Assembly (NCBI RefSeq): GCF_009936175.1
Contig: NZ_AP019773.1
Location: 124,001-188,000 of the forward strand
Direction: 5' to 3'
Source of the DNA: Bartonella quintana
GTDB lineage: Bacteria > Pseudomonadota > Alphaproteobacteria > Rhizobiales > Rhizobiaceae
DNA: 64,000 bases
Of the stretch, positions 1 to 10,094 are shown piece by piece. The notes beneath the pieces are model-generated. The model worked only from the letters and a program-made list of their open reading frames with translations. It searched no databases and was not told where the DNA came from. The position numbers and the translations under genes are program-made. Every line of letters starts with the position of its first letter. Position 1 is the stretch's first letter.

Positions 1-1988
1 GGACCTGTCAAAAGCCAAATTGCTGCATATTGATGATTTTTTTGTACAGAGAGGTTGCAGTTATTGGCAACAAATGGTTCTGCTGCTTGCTTTCGGAGTG
101 CTTGCTCTACAACAGGATGGCGCCCTGCGGTGATACGAAAGGTAAGTGACTGATCAATTTTAGGACGACAATATTCTTGTTCTTCAGCCAAACGTGCTAA
201 AGCAACAGAAACATCCAAAATAGCAAGTGCTTCAGCAGCTTTACGAATGAAATCAACCTGTTCAGTAATTTCATGAACAAGAGTGTCAAAGATTTCCAAT
301 TCAAGCGTCATAGCATGGGTTGCTGCATGGGCAATACGGCCTTCAAGCTCAACAAGTTCTGTTGTGGTAAAGCGCATAACATTTGCCAGTGTTTGTCGAT
401 GAATAAAACGTGCTTTTGCTTGTGGGGTATTGGTGAGAGCAGTTGCTTGTAAGTTGGTTATTTCGATGAAGTAGCCTAGAATATTATTATGCTTAATTTT
501 GAGTGTTTTAATATCTGTTTCTTTGGCATATTGTGCTTGAAGTTCAGCAATAATAAGGCGAGATTCATCACGCAGAGCACGCATTTCATCGAGCTCTTTA
601 TGATAATTAGGGCGAATAAAACCACCATCCCTTTTAAGGAGGGGAAGATCATCGGATAATGCTTGTTCTAAACGAAAATGCAAAGCAGTAGGTAAATGTG
701 AGAAAACCTGTTGGACATCACTTATTTCTTGGGGAAGCAATTCATTGTTAAGAAGCTGATTCAATTCATGAATGATTTCAAAACCGCGCTGAATTGAAGC
801 TATGTCACGTGGTCCTCCTCGGCCAAGAGCCAAACGTGAAACGGCACGTGGCATATCTGGTCCCCCTTTTAAGATGAGCTGTATGGCTTCTGCAAGAGAT
901 GTATTGCGCAGAAAAAAGGCAATCGAATCCAGACGTTTATCAATAGCTGAAGGTGTGGTGAGAGGTGCAATGAGGCGATCAAAGAGGAGGCGTGATCCCC
1001 CTCCTGTGACAGTGCGATCAATGGCTTTTAGTAAGCTTCCATCACGTTGTCCCGATGTGGTTCGAATAAGTTCAAGACTTAGTCTGGTTGCAGCATCAAT
1101 GAAAAGGGTAGCGTTTTCATTTTGGCGCTCAGGGCGCATGAGAGGAGGCCGGTGAGTGATTTGTGTTTTTTCGATATAACGAATGGCAGCGGCAATTGCC
1201 GAAAGTTCGGAGCGTGAATAGTCGGCAACACCTTCAAGGGTTGAGAGTTTAAAATAACTGCAAATGTCGCGTTCAGCGGTGACTGCATCAAAGAGGCTAA
1301 CGTGTTGAGGCGAAACAATACGATCAAGAACATTAAAAAGCGATTTGTGCGATTTATCATGGAAAAAGGAGTCAGCTACAATGATTTCTTGTGGATCCAC
1401 GCGCATGATATCAGCCAAAAGTTTTTCAGGGTGGCTTTCTGTTACACGAAATATGCCTGTTGAAATATCAATCCAGGAAAGGGCAAATTCTTCTCCCTTG
1501 GTGGTTTTAATGCGGGCAAGTGTCATCAGATAATTTGCGCGGGTTGGATCAAGAAGCTTTTCTTCTGTTATAGTTCCAGGTGTAACAAGACGAACGACAT
1601 CGCGCCGAACGATTGATTTTGATCCACGTTTTTTAGCTTCTGCTGGATCTTCTGTTTGTTCACAAACAGCAACGCGATAACCGCAGGAGATCAGTTTTTG
1701 CAAATAATCATCCGCAGCATGAACTGGAACACCACACATAGGAATATCTTTACCCAAATGTTTTCCACGGGTTGTGAGTGTGATTCCTAAAACCTGAGCA
1801 GCTTCAATTGCATCATTGAAAAATAATTCATAGAAATCACCCATACGGTAAAAGAGAAGAGAATCGCTATTAACTGCTTTGATTTCTATATATTGCTCCA
1901 TCATAGGTGTGAGGCGTTCTTTATGTGGGGCAGATGAGGGAACGGGTTGTGAGTTTAAATCATTTTTATGGTCAGTCTTATTATCCAT
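1..1988 (-). CDS. mutS: DNA mismatch repair protein MutS (C-terminus beyond window)
   Basis: MutS recognises mispaired and unpaired bases and starts MutL-dependent mismatch repair. I translated the minus strand directly from ATG at 1988: it stays open for 662 codons to the window edge. The N-terminal mismatch-binding motif [12 protein letters not shown] (around residues 47-58) contains the Phe-x-Glu wedge. It is followed by the connector, core and clamp domains. The last visible residues, WLLTGP, are the start of the family Walker A motif GPNMGGKS, so the ATPase domain lies just outside the window. No frameshift is seen. The gene is divergent from maeB with a 209-bp gap. Identification is by family recognition. 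Confidence 0.95.
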   Translation of the reverse strand, partial: MDNKTDHKNDLNSQPVPSSAPHKERLTPMMEQYIEIKAVNSDSLLFYRMGDFYELFFNDAIEAAQVLGITLTTRGKHLGKDIPMCGVPVHAADDYLQKLISCGYRVAVCEQTEDPAEAKKRGSKSIVRRDVVRLVTPGTITEEKLLDPTRANYLMTLARIKTTKGEEFALSWIDISTGIFRVTESHPEKLLADIMRVDPQEIIVADSFFHDKSHKSLFNVLDRIVSPQHVSLFDAVTAERDICSYFKLSTLEGVADYSRSELSAIAAAIRYIEKTQITHRPPLMRPERQNENATLFIDAATRLSLELIRTTSGQRDGSLLKAIDRTVTGGGSRLLFDRLIAPLTTPSAIDKRLDSIAFFLRNTSLAEAIQLILKGGPDMPRAVSRLALGRGGPRDIASIQRGFEIIHELNQLLNNELLPQEISDVQQVFSHLPTALHFRLEQALSDDLPLLKRDGGFIRPNYHKELDEMRALRDESRLIIAELQAQYAKETDIKTLKIKHNNILGYFIEITNLQATALTNTPQAKARFIHRQTLANVMRFTTTELVELEGRIAHAATHAMTLELEIFDTLVHEITEQVDFIRKAAEALAILDVSVALARLAEEQEYCRPKIDQSLTFRITAGRHPVVEQALRKQAAEPFVANNCNLSVQKNHQYAAIWLLTG

Positions 1989-2197
1989 TTTTACCCGCTT
2001 GCTTCTTTTAATAGAGGCTTTGATACCCTTTTTTATTTATTTCAACGTTTATCTTCATTATCTGTGAATTGAAATGCATTATCAGGTTTATTAGAACAAG
2101 CATAGCGATTTCTGATATATGAATCAAATTGTAAAATCGGATAATTACACGCGTTATCGAACAGAATTTATACTGTTTTTGGGAAAGCTTAGGTGAG

Positions 2198-4495
2198 ATG
2201 AAAAAAAGTGAGCAAGATCAGAAAATGCCTCAAATGGTTTATAATGTCAATGAGCGAGAAGCTCTTGATTTTCATAGTCGTGGCCGGCCTGGAAAGCTTG
2301 AAATTGTTGCAACAAAGTCTATGGCAACGCAGTATGATTTAGCACTTGCTTATTCACCAGGTGTTGCTGTTCCGGTTAAAGCGATTGCTCAAAATCCAGC
2401 ATTGGCTTACGATTATACTGCAAAGGGCAATCTTGTCGCTGTTATATCAAATGGAACTGCTATCTTGGGTTTAGGCAATTTAGGTGCACTGGCCTCTAAG
2501 CCGGTGATGGAAGGTAAAGCAGTCCTTTTTAAGCGCTTTGCGGATATTGATTCCATTGATTTGGAAATTGATACGAACGATACGGAAAGTTTTATCAATC
2601 TGGTACGTCATTTGGAACCCTCTTTTGGCGGCATAAATCTTGAAGACATTAAAGCGCCTGAGTGTTTTATGATCGAAAGTCGTTTACGCGAGGTCATGAA
2701 TATTCCTGTTTTTCACGACGATCAACATGGTACAGCAATCATTGTGGCTGCTGGCGTGCTCAATGCCTTGTATTTAACTGGACGCAATATGGAAAATACG
2801 CGGTTAGTTTGTAATGGTGCTGGTTCTGCGGGAATTGCTTGTATTGAACTGATTAAAGCGATGGGGTTTCGACCTGAAAACATCATATTGTGTGATACTA
2901 AGGGTGTTGTCTATGAAGGTCGTAAAGAGGGGATGAATCAGTGGAAGTCTGCTCATGCTGTTCCAACAGATAAACGCACTCTCGCTGAAGCGATGGAAGG
3001 TGCTGACATGTTTTTCGGGGTTTCTGCTAAAGGCGCAATTACCCCTGAAATGGTAAAGTCGATGGCACCTCAGCCGATCATTTTTGCCATGGCTAATCCT
3101 GATCCAGAAATTACACCGGAAGAGGTTATGCAAGTGCGTAATGATGCGATTGTAGCGACAGGTCGTTCCGATTATCCAAATCAGATTAATAATGTCCTTT
3201 GTTTTCCTTATATATTTCGTGGTGCGCTTGATGTACGTGCGACAGTTATTAATGAAGATATGAAGATTGCTGCCGCAAGGGCTCTTGCAAATTTAGCTCA
3301 TGAGGAAGTGCCTGACAGCGTTGCAGAAGCTTATCGTGGAAAGCGGTTGAAATTTGGTCCGAATTATATCATTCCTGTTCCTTTTGATCCGCGTTTATTC
3401 ACTGTTGTTTCAATTGCAGTGGCAAAAGCAGCAATGGAAAGCGGTGTTGCGCAAAAGCACATTGATGATTTAGAGGCTTATGAGCGCGATTTAAATGCGA
3501 GACGTGATCCCATTTCTTCCATGATGCGTGGTGTTTATAATCATGTTCGTCAGGCGCCAAAACAAATTGTCTTTGCAGAAGGTGAAGAAGAGCAGGTAAT
3601 GCGGGCAGCTGTATCTTATGTTCATCAAAAATTGGGACAGGCGATTTTGGTTGGTCGTGAAGAGCAAGTTAAGGAAACGGCTGCTATTTCTGGAATTGAT
3701 CTTGAGCGTGAAGGTATATCTATTATGAATGCCAAGCTCTCCTGTCGCCTAGATGCTTACGCTCATTATCTTTATAAAAAAATGCAGCGTCAAGGCTGGT
3801 TGTTGCGTGATTGTTATCGTCGCATCAACAATGATCGCAATTATTTTGCTGCTTGTATGGTAGCATTAGGGGATGCTGATGCAATGGTTACAGGGGTCAC
3901 ACGCAATTATGAAACAGCGTTGATCGATATTCGCCGGGTGATTGATGAAAAACCAAAAGAACGGTTAATTGGTATTTCAATGGCCATTTGTCGTGGACGA
4001 ACTGTGTTTATTGCAGATACAGCTGTTTATGAGAATCCTAAAGCTGAGGAACTTGCTGATATAGCAGAACAGACAGCTTCTTTTGTTCGTAAGTTGGGAT
4101 CTCAACCACGGGTAGCATTTGTGGCATTTTCTACTTTTGGCTATATGAAAGGACAGATTACACGGCATATTCAAGATGCTGTCAATATTTTGCATGAACG
4201 CAAGGTTGGTTTTGAATTTGATGGAGAAATAAGTGCTGATGTGGCGCTCAATGTAAAATTGATGCAGCAATATCCTTTTATGGGATTAACGGAACCTGCT
4301 AATATTTTGGTGATGCCTGGATATCATGCGTCTTCCATAGCGAGCAAAATGTTGCAAGAGCTTGGTGAAGCAACTATTATTGGTCCTATTTTGATTGGAT
4401 TGGAAAAATCTGTTCAAATTGTACCATTTAGTGGAAGTGATACGGATGTTGTCAATATCGCAACCTTAGCTGCTTACCATGCAAAAAAGTTATAA
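2198..4495 (+). CDS. maeB: NADP-dependent malic enzyme, MaeB type with phosphotransacetylase-like domain
   Basis: This enzyme oxidatively decarboxylates malate to pyruvate with NAD(P)+, supplying pyruvate and NADPH in the cytoplasm. The 765 residues fit the long MaeB class. The malic enzyme half (about 1-430) carries YSPGVAVP near the start, the HDDQHGTA motif that binds metal and substrate, and the nucleotide-binding GAGSAGIA. The second half (about 445-765) is phosphotransacetylase-like, with [12 protein letters not shown] and a C-terminal GPILIGL. In this family that domain is usually regulatory and not a working acetyltransferase. Start ATG at 2198. The gene converges on secB with a shared terminator between them. 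Confidence 0.96.
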   Translation: MKKSEQDQKMPQMVYNVNEREALDFHSRGRPGKLEIVATKSMATQYDLALAYSPGVAVPVKAIAQNPALAYDYTAKGNLVAVISNGTAILGLGNLGALASKPVMEGKAVLFKRFADIDSIDLEIDTNDTESFINLVRHLEPSFGGINLEDIKAPECFMIESRLREVMNIPVFHDDQHGTAIIVAAGVLNALYLTGRNMENTRLVCNGAGSAGIACIELIKAMGFRPENIILCDTKGVVYEGRKEGMNQWKSAHAVPTDKRTLAEAMEGADMFFGVSAKGAITPEMVKSMAPQPIIFAMANPDPEITPEEVMQVRNDAIVATGRSDYPNQINNVLCFPYIFRGALDVRATVINEDMKIAAARALANLAHEEVPDSVAEAYRGKRLKFGPNYIIPVPFDPRLFTVVSIAVAKAAMESGVAQKHIDDLEAYERDLNARRDPISSMMRGVYNHVRQAPKQIVFAEGEEEQVMRAAVSYVHQKLGQAILVGREEQVKETAAISGIDLEREGISIMNAKLSCRLDAYAHYLYKKMQRQGWLLRDCYRRINNDRNYFAACMVALGDADAMVTGVTRNYETALIDIRRVIDEKPKERLIGISMAICRGRTVFIADTAVYENPKAEELADIAEQTASFVRKLGSQPRVAFVAFSTFGYMKGQITRHIQDAVNILHERKVGFEFDGEISADVALNVKLMQQYPFMGLTEPANILVMPGYHASSIASKMLQELGEATIIGPILIGLEKSVQIVPFSGSDTDVVNIATLAAYHAKKL

Positions 4496-4500
4496 AAAAT

Positions 4501-4528
4501 AAAGGCCACTGATATTTCATGGCCTTTT
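4501..4528. terminator. Bidirectional terminator between maeB and secB
   Basis: Arms AAAGGCCA (4501-4508) and TGGCCTTT (4520-4527) form a perfect 8-bp stem, with a T-run on the plus side and A-rich flanks upstream. It begins 5 bp after the maeB stop and serves the convergent pair. Confidence 0.8.
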
Positions 4529-4546
4529 TGATAAAAAAATAAATTT

Positions 4547-5023
4547 TTAAGATGGTTGTGTTTGGCTGTTTTTTTGTTCTTCAGCAACACGTTTTTGAAA
4601 GAGAGCTGCAAAATCAATCGGGTCAATCCATAAAGGTGGAAAACCACCATTTTGGGTGGCATCAGATATAATTTGCCGAGCAAAGGGAAACAAAAGACGT
4701 GGACATTCAATAAAAACAAGTGGCATAATATGTTCTTGTGGAATATCTTTGATATGAAAAACGCCACCGTAAATCAGTTCTACATGAAATAACGTTTCGT
4801 TATTATCATTAGCTTTAACTGAGAGGGACAAAGCGACATCATAATTGTCATCACCAATTGGGTTAGCATTGACATTAATGTTGATATCGATTTGTGGTGA
4901 CTTTTCCCGTGGACGCAGTGAACGAGGGGCACTTGGGTTCTCAAATGAAAAATCTTTTAAATATTGCGTCAATACAGCAAAAACTGGTTCTCCACCATTG
5001 TTGTTAATTTCACTTTTGACCAT
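4547..5023 (-). CDS. secB: Protein-export chaperone SecB
   Basis: SecB is a cytoplasmic tetrameric chaperone that keeps preproteins unfolded and passes them to SecA for Sec-dependent export. The product is 158 residues, normal for the family. Visible family segments are [19 protein letters not shown] near residues 15-33, the [10 protein letters not shown] beta strands, the EDI/KD-type stretch around [12 protein letters not shown], and the conserved [20 protein letters not shown] segment (I quote only parts of it). Start is ATG at 5023, preceded by AGAGGTTCTTAGT. In a window dominated by large secreted adhesins SecB is functionally relevant, although direct use for the autotransporters is inference. 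Confidence 0.95.
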   Translation of the reverse strand: MVKSEINNNGGEPVFAVLTQYLKDFSFENPSAPRSLRPREKSPQIDININVNANPIGDDNYDVALSLSVKANDNNETLFHVELIYGGVFHIKDIPQEHIMPLVFIECPRLLFPFARQIISDATQNGGFPPLWIDPIDFAALFQKRVAEEQKNSQTQPS

Positions 5024-5164
5024 ACTAAGAACCTCTCATCATAATGTATATATTTCTATTTTAGACCTAAAGACAAGGCTGGTTATCACGCCTTGCGAAA
5101 GGTTGCAAGAAACACTCTGCTTGTCTTGATTATTTTTTTAGTCCATTACAAGTTTGGGGGCATT

Positions 5165-5668
5165 TCAATGGTTATCATCATTTTTACGCCATGGAGATTC
5201 TGTGATATTGTAGTGGTAATCTTCTGCTTTAAGATCAATTATTTTTTCAGACTCATTTTTGGCGTTGGTATTGTTTTTAGGGTGGGGATTCATTTTGTTT
5301 CTAAATGATGAAAACACATACCAGACAATAGTACGAACTGGTTTAATAAGGAGTAATACTCCCAAAATATCGCTTACAAAACCGGGAAGAATAAGCAAAA
5401 TTGCACCAAGAATAATGAAGCCATCATTGATGAAATAATTCTCTAGTGTACGTCCTTGGATAAGTTCACGTTGTATATTTTTTAAAAGGCTAAACCCTTG
5501 AATTCTCAACAAAATGCTTCCAGCTATTGTTGTTATAATGACCAAACTCAAAGTTGCTAAAATTCCAATTTTTTTTCCGACAAAGATAAAACCGGCAATT
5601 TCAACTAAGAGAGTTCCGAGGGTGAGAATAATAAAAAAGCGAGGATTTATGGAATAAGATTTGATCAC
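5165..5668 (-). CDS. fxsA: FxsA family cytoplasmic membrane protein
   Basis: The product is a 167-residue inner-membrane protein of the FxsA family. E. coli FxsA is known for relieving exclusion of phage T7 by the F plasmid; the cellular role is otherwise poorly defined. Hydrophobic segments cover about residues 10-30, 34-53 and 82-110, with the family-typical ILPGFVSDILGVLLLI followed by a charged cytoplasmic tail. The start is ATG at 5668. It lies between secB and the Tim44-like gene, an arrangement common in Rhizobiales. Confidence 0.88.
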   Translation of the reverse strand: MIKSYSINPRFFIILTLGTLLVEIAGFIFVGKKIGILATLSLVIITTIAGSILLRIQGFSLLKNIQRELIQGRTLENYFINDGFIILGAILLILPGFVSDILGVLLLIKPVRTIVWYVFSSFRNKMNPHPKNNTNAKNESEKIIDLKAEDYHYNITESPWRKNDDNH

Positions 5669-5851
5669 ATGAAAATTCCCTTTTCAAGGTTTGGGATGGA
5701 AAATTATTTAAGAAAACTCCTTTTAAAACTTAAATTAGAGGCTATAGAAATACTTGAATGGTAGATTCCCTATTTTACATATTTATTGATAAATGATATT
5801 GACTGCAATGTTTATTGCAGATCATCTTAAGTTTGGAGATTAACAGTCCCC

Positions 5852-6544
5852 ATGGAATTTAACATCGTACTTGTCTTAGCTCTTGTTATTATGGTTGTTG
5901 TTTTTGTACAACTGCGTAATGTATTAGGAAAACGGATTGGTTTTGAAAAGCCTCCCTTTGATCCTTATTCGGGTCGTTCTAAAAAACAGACTGAAACAGA
6001 AACGGCTGATAATATTGTTTCTTTTCCTCATCAAGGCAATTCGCAAAAGGACGATTTTAGCGAAATTGATGCAATTTCACCAACAGGAAGTGCACTGAAT
6101 GAAGGTTTACGGGCACTTCGCCAGAGTGATCCTCATTTTTCTCCTCAATTTTTTATAAAGGGTGCTCAAGTTGCTTACGAAATGATTGTAACAGCTTTTG
6201 CCAAAGGGGATCGCGATCAACTTAAGAAATTGCTTTCTCAGAATGTTTTTGAGAGTTTTTGTGCGGCCATTGAACAACGCGAAAAAAATAATGAAAGAGT
6301 CCAGTTTACGTTTGTCGGAATTAATAAAATTGAGTTTGTTGCAGCAGCAATGCAAGACAATGAAGAGTTTTTAACTGTGCGTATTGTCAGTGAAATGATT
6401 TCTGCGACTTACAATGAACAGGAAGAACTTATAGATGGTGATCCTGATGCTATTGTAGAAATTAGGGATGTTTGGACTTTTGTTCACAATAGCCTATCAT
6501 CGGATCCAAACTGGAAGCTTTTTGCAACAGAAGATGAAAATTAA
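5852..6544 (+). CDS. Tim44-like domain membrane-associated protein
   Basis: A 230-residue protein with one N-terminal hydrophobic segment (about residues 4-22), a polar linker and a C-terminal Tim44-like domain (about 85-225). Recognisable family features are FIKGAQVAYEMIVTAFAKGD, LLSQNVFESF and the closing DVWTFVHN...DPNWKLFAT. Bacterial members are anchored in the inner membrane, and some are implicated in membrane protein biogenesis. The exact function here is not established. The start ATG at 5852 is preceded by a GGAGATTAACAG region. Divergent from fxsA. Confidence 0.85.
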   Translation: MEFNIVLVLALVIMVVVFVQLRNVLGKRIGFEKPPFDPYSGRSKKQTETETADNIVSFPHQGNSQKDDFSEIDAISPTGSALNEGLRALRQSDPHFSPQFFIKGAQVAYEMIVTAFAKGDRDQLKKLLSQNVFESFCAAIEQREKNNERVQFTFVGINKIEFVAAAMQDNEEFLTVRIVSEMISATYNEQEELIDGDPDAIVEIRDVWTFVHNSLSSDPNWKLFATEDEN

Positions 6545-6600
6545 AATATTTTTCGTCTTAAAATCTTATAAGTAAGATTCATAAAAGACTGAAGATTGAA

Positions 6601-7210
6601 ATGTTCATGGATGAATGGAGAAAAAGAAGTGATCTATTGGCTTTGCAGGATCGCTTTCTTTGGGAAAGGGTGTGTCGTAACATACCGCTTCATAATAAGC
6701 TCCATTCTTCTTTTGCAAAAGATACCGCAAATATTACTAAGGATTTTGCAAATATCGACAATAAAAAAGCGCATAACACAAATCTTCCCATTGTCTTAGG
6801 GGAACAAACAGAGATCAGCAATGGTTAAAAGAGAAAAGAAGATAGTTGCTACAAGCACATAGAGTCCATTTCTTCGATCGTTTTGACCATCGTAAAATTG
6901 CCAAAGGTCATTATTCTATTGAGGATCGTCTTAATCTTCACGGTTGTATGCAGGAAGGAGCCTATTTTTTCTTGAAAAATTTTCTACAATACTCTCGTAG
7001 AATGGATTGCGTTATGTGCTAATAATCACAGGAAAAGACCGGTCACATGGGAGTAATGGCGTGTTGTATCAGTTTGTCTTTCACTGGTTGGTTGTTAACG
7101 CTTATGTTCATGCATTTGAACAAGTTGCTCACAACAAGTGCTGGTGCGCTTTATGTTCGGTTGCGCCTTATGTCCGGGAAGTAGGTATGATGTTGTTTAG
7201 GCTATTTTAG
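6601..7210 (+). pseudogene. Decayed Smr/MutS2-type domain gene
   Basis: Three frame-shifted pieces in order make up an Smr-domain protein. Residues encoded at 6601-6828 give the N-terminal LLALQDRFLWERVCRNIP. Another frame at about 6870-7010 gives FDRFDHRKIAKGHYSIEDRL followed by NLHGCMQEGAYFFLKNFL, matching the family LDLHG(M/L)TQ.EA motif. A third frame at 7007-7150 gives YVLIITGKDRSHGSNGVL, matching the VITGKG motif. At least two frameshifts separate the pieces, and the C-terminal ALYVRLRR motif is scrambled. Smr proteins are predicted nucleases. The position downstream of the Tim44-like gene matches its usual place in rhizobia. Confidence 0.82.
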
Positions 7211-8116
7211 GTCCAATTTTTACGCATAGTCATTCTGTTTTGGTGGTTTCATAAGAGAATTGGATAACCGTTATCGTCAAAAAACATTTGTGAAATAAAA
7301 GAATATTCGAAATACTACAGGAACAGATTGGTGAATTTTGATTTTTCTCCAGCGGTTAAACCTCTATTTGCTGGCTTTATTTTTGATTATTTAGATTAGC
7401 AGAGTATTGTCCTAGCAACATATTGGGATTGATGAATGCTATCGATAGTTGTGCAAAATTACACAGTGTTTTGTTTTCGTTTTTTTATTTGGGGTATACG
7501 CTGTAATGAAGATTTTTCACGACTATTTTTATGTTTATGAAATACCAGATTGGTGTTATCATTCATTGTATTTTCATTCAGTATGCACCTATTCTTGCAT
7601 TAAAATGGTTGGTTTGTAGAGCCGTATTTAATCTTATCTCATATGTTTTATCCACATGCTCACCTCTCTTGTAGCACGCACGTAAATGTTTTTTTGGTTC
7701 TTCAAAGAGAGAGGATTCGAATAAGAAAATTTGACTGTATTCAGGAATATAATTTAATATAAAGAAATTATTTATCTTTAAAATCAATATCTTGATATGG
7801 TTGTTAAAAGGACTTAAAGGAACTTGTTCGTGGTAAAAGATCAATTTCTTCTGGTATGCCAAAAACTAAAATAAAGATATTGTTAGAGAAGACAGAGCAT
7901 ATTTTTAAAAGTGGGCTTTTTTCATAAACAGCGTATGAAGTGTGTGTTGATTTGAACAGGCGTATGGTTGTCTAGGCAATGAAAGAGTGCTTAACTCTAA
8001 GAGAGCAGAGTACACAATATGTTATCAAGTTTGATACTAGCTGTTGCTAGACTTTTGAGGTGTAATTAAGGGGTTTAGCGGCAATCTGTATTTTCTTTTT
8101 TTTTGAGAAATATTGG
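7211..8116. other. Gene-free stretch, probably decayed
   Basis: About 900 bp without a convincing gene. Short open frames exist on both strands (for example 7578-7862 minus) but show no family motif and have no good ribosome binding site. A small perfect hairpin, CTAGC-TGTT-GCTAG, sits at 8037-8050. I see no RNA gene. This is probably the tail of the smr decay plus another unrecognisable remnant. Confidence 0.5.
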
Positions 8117-9118
8117 TCATGTTTTATTTTCAAAAAATTCTTGCAGTTTAAAACGATAAGTTGTTGAGCAAAACTCACATGTTACTGAAATATATTTGTT
8201 TTTAACCATTTTTTTTCGTTCATTAGTGGGAAAGCCTTCCAGTATTTCTTTAATTTTTTCGCGCGAACAGGAGCATTGCTCTACAAGAGAAAGGGGATTA
8301 AAAACTTTGACCCCTTGTTCATGAAAAAGACGGAATAAAAGCCGCTTACTGCCGATTTGGGGATCTATCAGTTCTGAATTTTCAATGGTTGCCGTCAATG
8401 CTTTGGCCTCTTGCCATTGATTTTCAAGTTGGGAACGGGTTTTGGTTTCTTTGGGTTTTTTATTGGGTTCATATATTTGATGATGAGACGATGCTTGGGG
8501 CAAAAGTTGGGTCAAAATCCCCCCTGCTCGCCAGCTTTTCTGTGGTTTCCCTTGTTGGTCGCGGTTGGTCAATATAGCGACTGCCAAACGGATGTCGGTA
8601 GGAATTTGTTCTGATTGGTCAAAATAGGCATGGGAAGCTTCTTGTAAATTTGATCCATCTAATGCAACTATCCCCTGATAGTGTTGCGTGTGGGTGTCCT
8701 GGTGGATGGTGAAGGCTAAAGTGCCTTTTCCTAGAAGTGTTTCTGAAGATATTTGATCATTGGCCTTTGCTTGTTTTAGTTTTTCTTCATCAAAACGAGC
8801 GTATCCGCGTAAACTGGAAGGAGGAGAAAAGTCGCACACCAACATATTAACTGGTCCATTGGAATGGGTTTGTAAAATAAATTTTCCCTTAAGTTTCAGG
8901 GAGGTCCCAAGAAGAACGGTCAAAACTAGAGCCTCTGCTAGAAGGTAAGAAACCGGTTCAGGATATTGATGTCTTGTGAGAATAGAATTTAAAGTTTCTC
9001 CAAGCTGTACAGTACGCCCACGGATATCGAGTTCTTCGACTTGAAAGGCAATAACAGTATCATCTTCATTCAAATAGATATTGTTGAGAGAGGCTTCATC
9101 TGGGGTTTTTTCACTCAT
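8117..9118 (-). CDS. hslO: 33 kDa redox-regulated chaperonin Hsp33
   Basis: Hsp33 is a cytoplasmic holdase chaperone switched on by oxidation: four C-terminal cysteines bind zinc when reduced and form disulfides under oxidative stress. I place the start at ATG 9118 (MSEKTPDEAS, 333 residues), preceded by AAAGGCAAAG. The longer frame to 9184 runs into the argF remnant. The redox switch is visible as EQCSCSREKI (C-x-C, about residue 280) and CEFCSTTYRF (C-x-x-C, about residue 315), so all four zinc ligands are present. Its neighbour upstream in the same direction is the broken argF, matching the rhizobial argD-argF-hslO order. Confidence 0.95.
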   Translation of the reverse strand: MSEKTPDEASLNNIYLNEDDTVIAFQVEELDIRGRTVQLGETLNSILTRHQYPEPVSYLLAEALVLTVLLGTSLKLKGKFILQTHSNGPVNMLVCDFSPPSSLRGYARFDEEKLKQAKANDQISSETLLGKGTLAFTIHQDTHTQHYQGIVALDGSNLQEASHAYFDQSEQIPTDIRLAVAILTNRDQQGKPQKSWRAGGILTQLLPQASSHHQIYEPNKKPKETKTRSQLENQWQEAKALTATIENSELIDPQIGSKRLLFRLFHEQGVKVFNPLSLVEQCSCSREKIKEILEGFPTNERKKMVKNKYISVTCEFCSTTYRFKLQEFFENKT

Positions 9119-9183
9119 ATCTTTGCCTTTTATATGATTTATTTGACAGGTTAATGTGGAGAGAAAAACGCATCTTGTAAACA

Positions 9184-10074
9184 CTATGTAAGAATTTCTT
9201 TTTGGGTATGGAGACGATTTTCAGTCTCATCAAAACGACAGATTGCGGTCCATCTATCACAGTATCAACAGCTTCTTCATCATGATGAGCGGGAAGACAA
9301 TACATGAGAAGAGCACAGAGTTTTGCTAATTTCATTAAAGCTTCATTGACTTGATAAGGTTGAAAAACAGGATGACTGCGGGCACGAAATTCTTGCCCCA
9401 TGGAAACCCACGTGTTGGTCATAATACAGTCAGCATCTTTAGCAGATTTTTGGGGATCTGGGTCAGTGTAATATGAGCCCTTCGTTTATGTGCCCAGTGC
9501 AAAAATTTTTCTTGTGGTTTGCTGCCTTTTGGAGTGGCAATACGCAGATGAAAGTTAAAAAAAGCAGTTCCTTCAATCAAAGAATGAAGCGCATTATTTC
9601 TATCTCTCATCCACGCAAATATTTTACTTGCGATTGGTCTACGATATTCTTCATAGGTGAGCATATCCGCCAGAATTTGGCAAGAATGTAGGTCATCTGT
9701 AAGGGCATTAATGACAGAGATTGGTGCATATTGTGCTAATTCGAGCATCCGGTGATGTATCGTTGTTCGTAATGTAACGATATCCAAAAAACGCGATAAG
9801 ACACGTGTTGTATCAGCTATGATTTCGCTATGATCAAGCTGAATCTCTGAACCTGTTAGCATGATCGTGTCTCTACCAAGTTGGCGCATGCTAATATCGA
9901 ATGAAATACGGGTTCGTGTGGACGGTTTTTCAAAAATCATCAGCTAGTATCTTATAAACGAAAGGTTTTGAACTTTTTCCTGCTTTGAAGGATTTTTGCA
10001 TAGTCGATAATAGCACGTGCTATTGGCGGGATCGAAACAGATAAATCGGTGAAGTGGCGAAGAGTATTTTTCAT
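9184..10074 (-). pseudogene. argF: Ornithine carbamoyltransferase, broken by several lesions
   Basis: ArgF would make citrulline from ornithine and carbamoyl phosphate. Remnants run in order on the minus strand. From ATG 10074 come KNTLRHFTDLSVSIPP and about 40 codons to a stop near 9955. Then MIFEKPSTRTRISFD (9940) keeps the carbamoyl phosphate motif STRTR. After a frameshift near 9460 the frame carries DADCIM and TNTWVSMGQE. Another shift near 9240 leads into DETENRLHTQKEILT and a stop at 9184. Catalytic motifs are also altered: HPCQ reads HSCQ and HCLPAH reads YCLPAH. At least three inactivating lesions make this a clear pseudogene. Confidence 0.92.
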
Positions 10075-10094
10075 GTTTAGATACTTGCCTTTTG

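Noticed and set aside
802..1155. Plus-strand open frame of 117 codons inside mutS
   Set aside because: Antisense shadow of mutS; the minus-strand frame is continuous and carries the family motifs.
7578..7862. 94-codon minus-strand open frame in the region after smr
   Set aside because: No motif, no ribosome binding site and AT-rich random-like composition.
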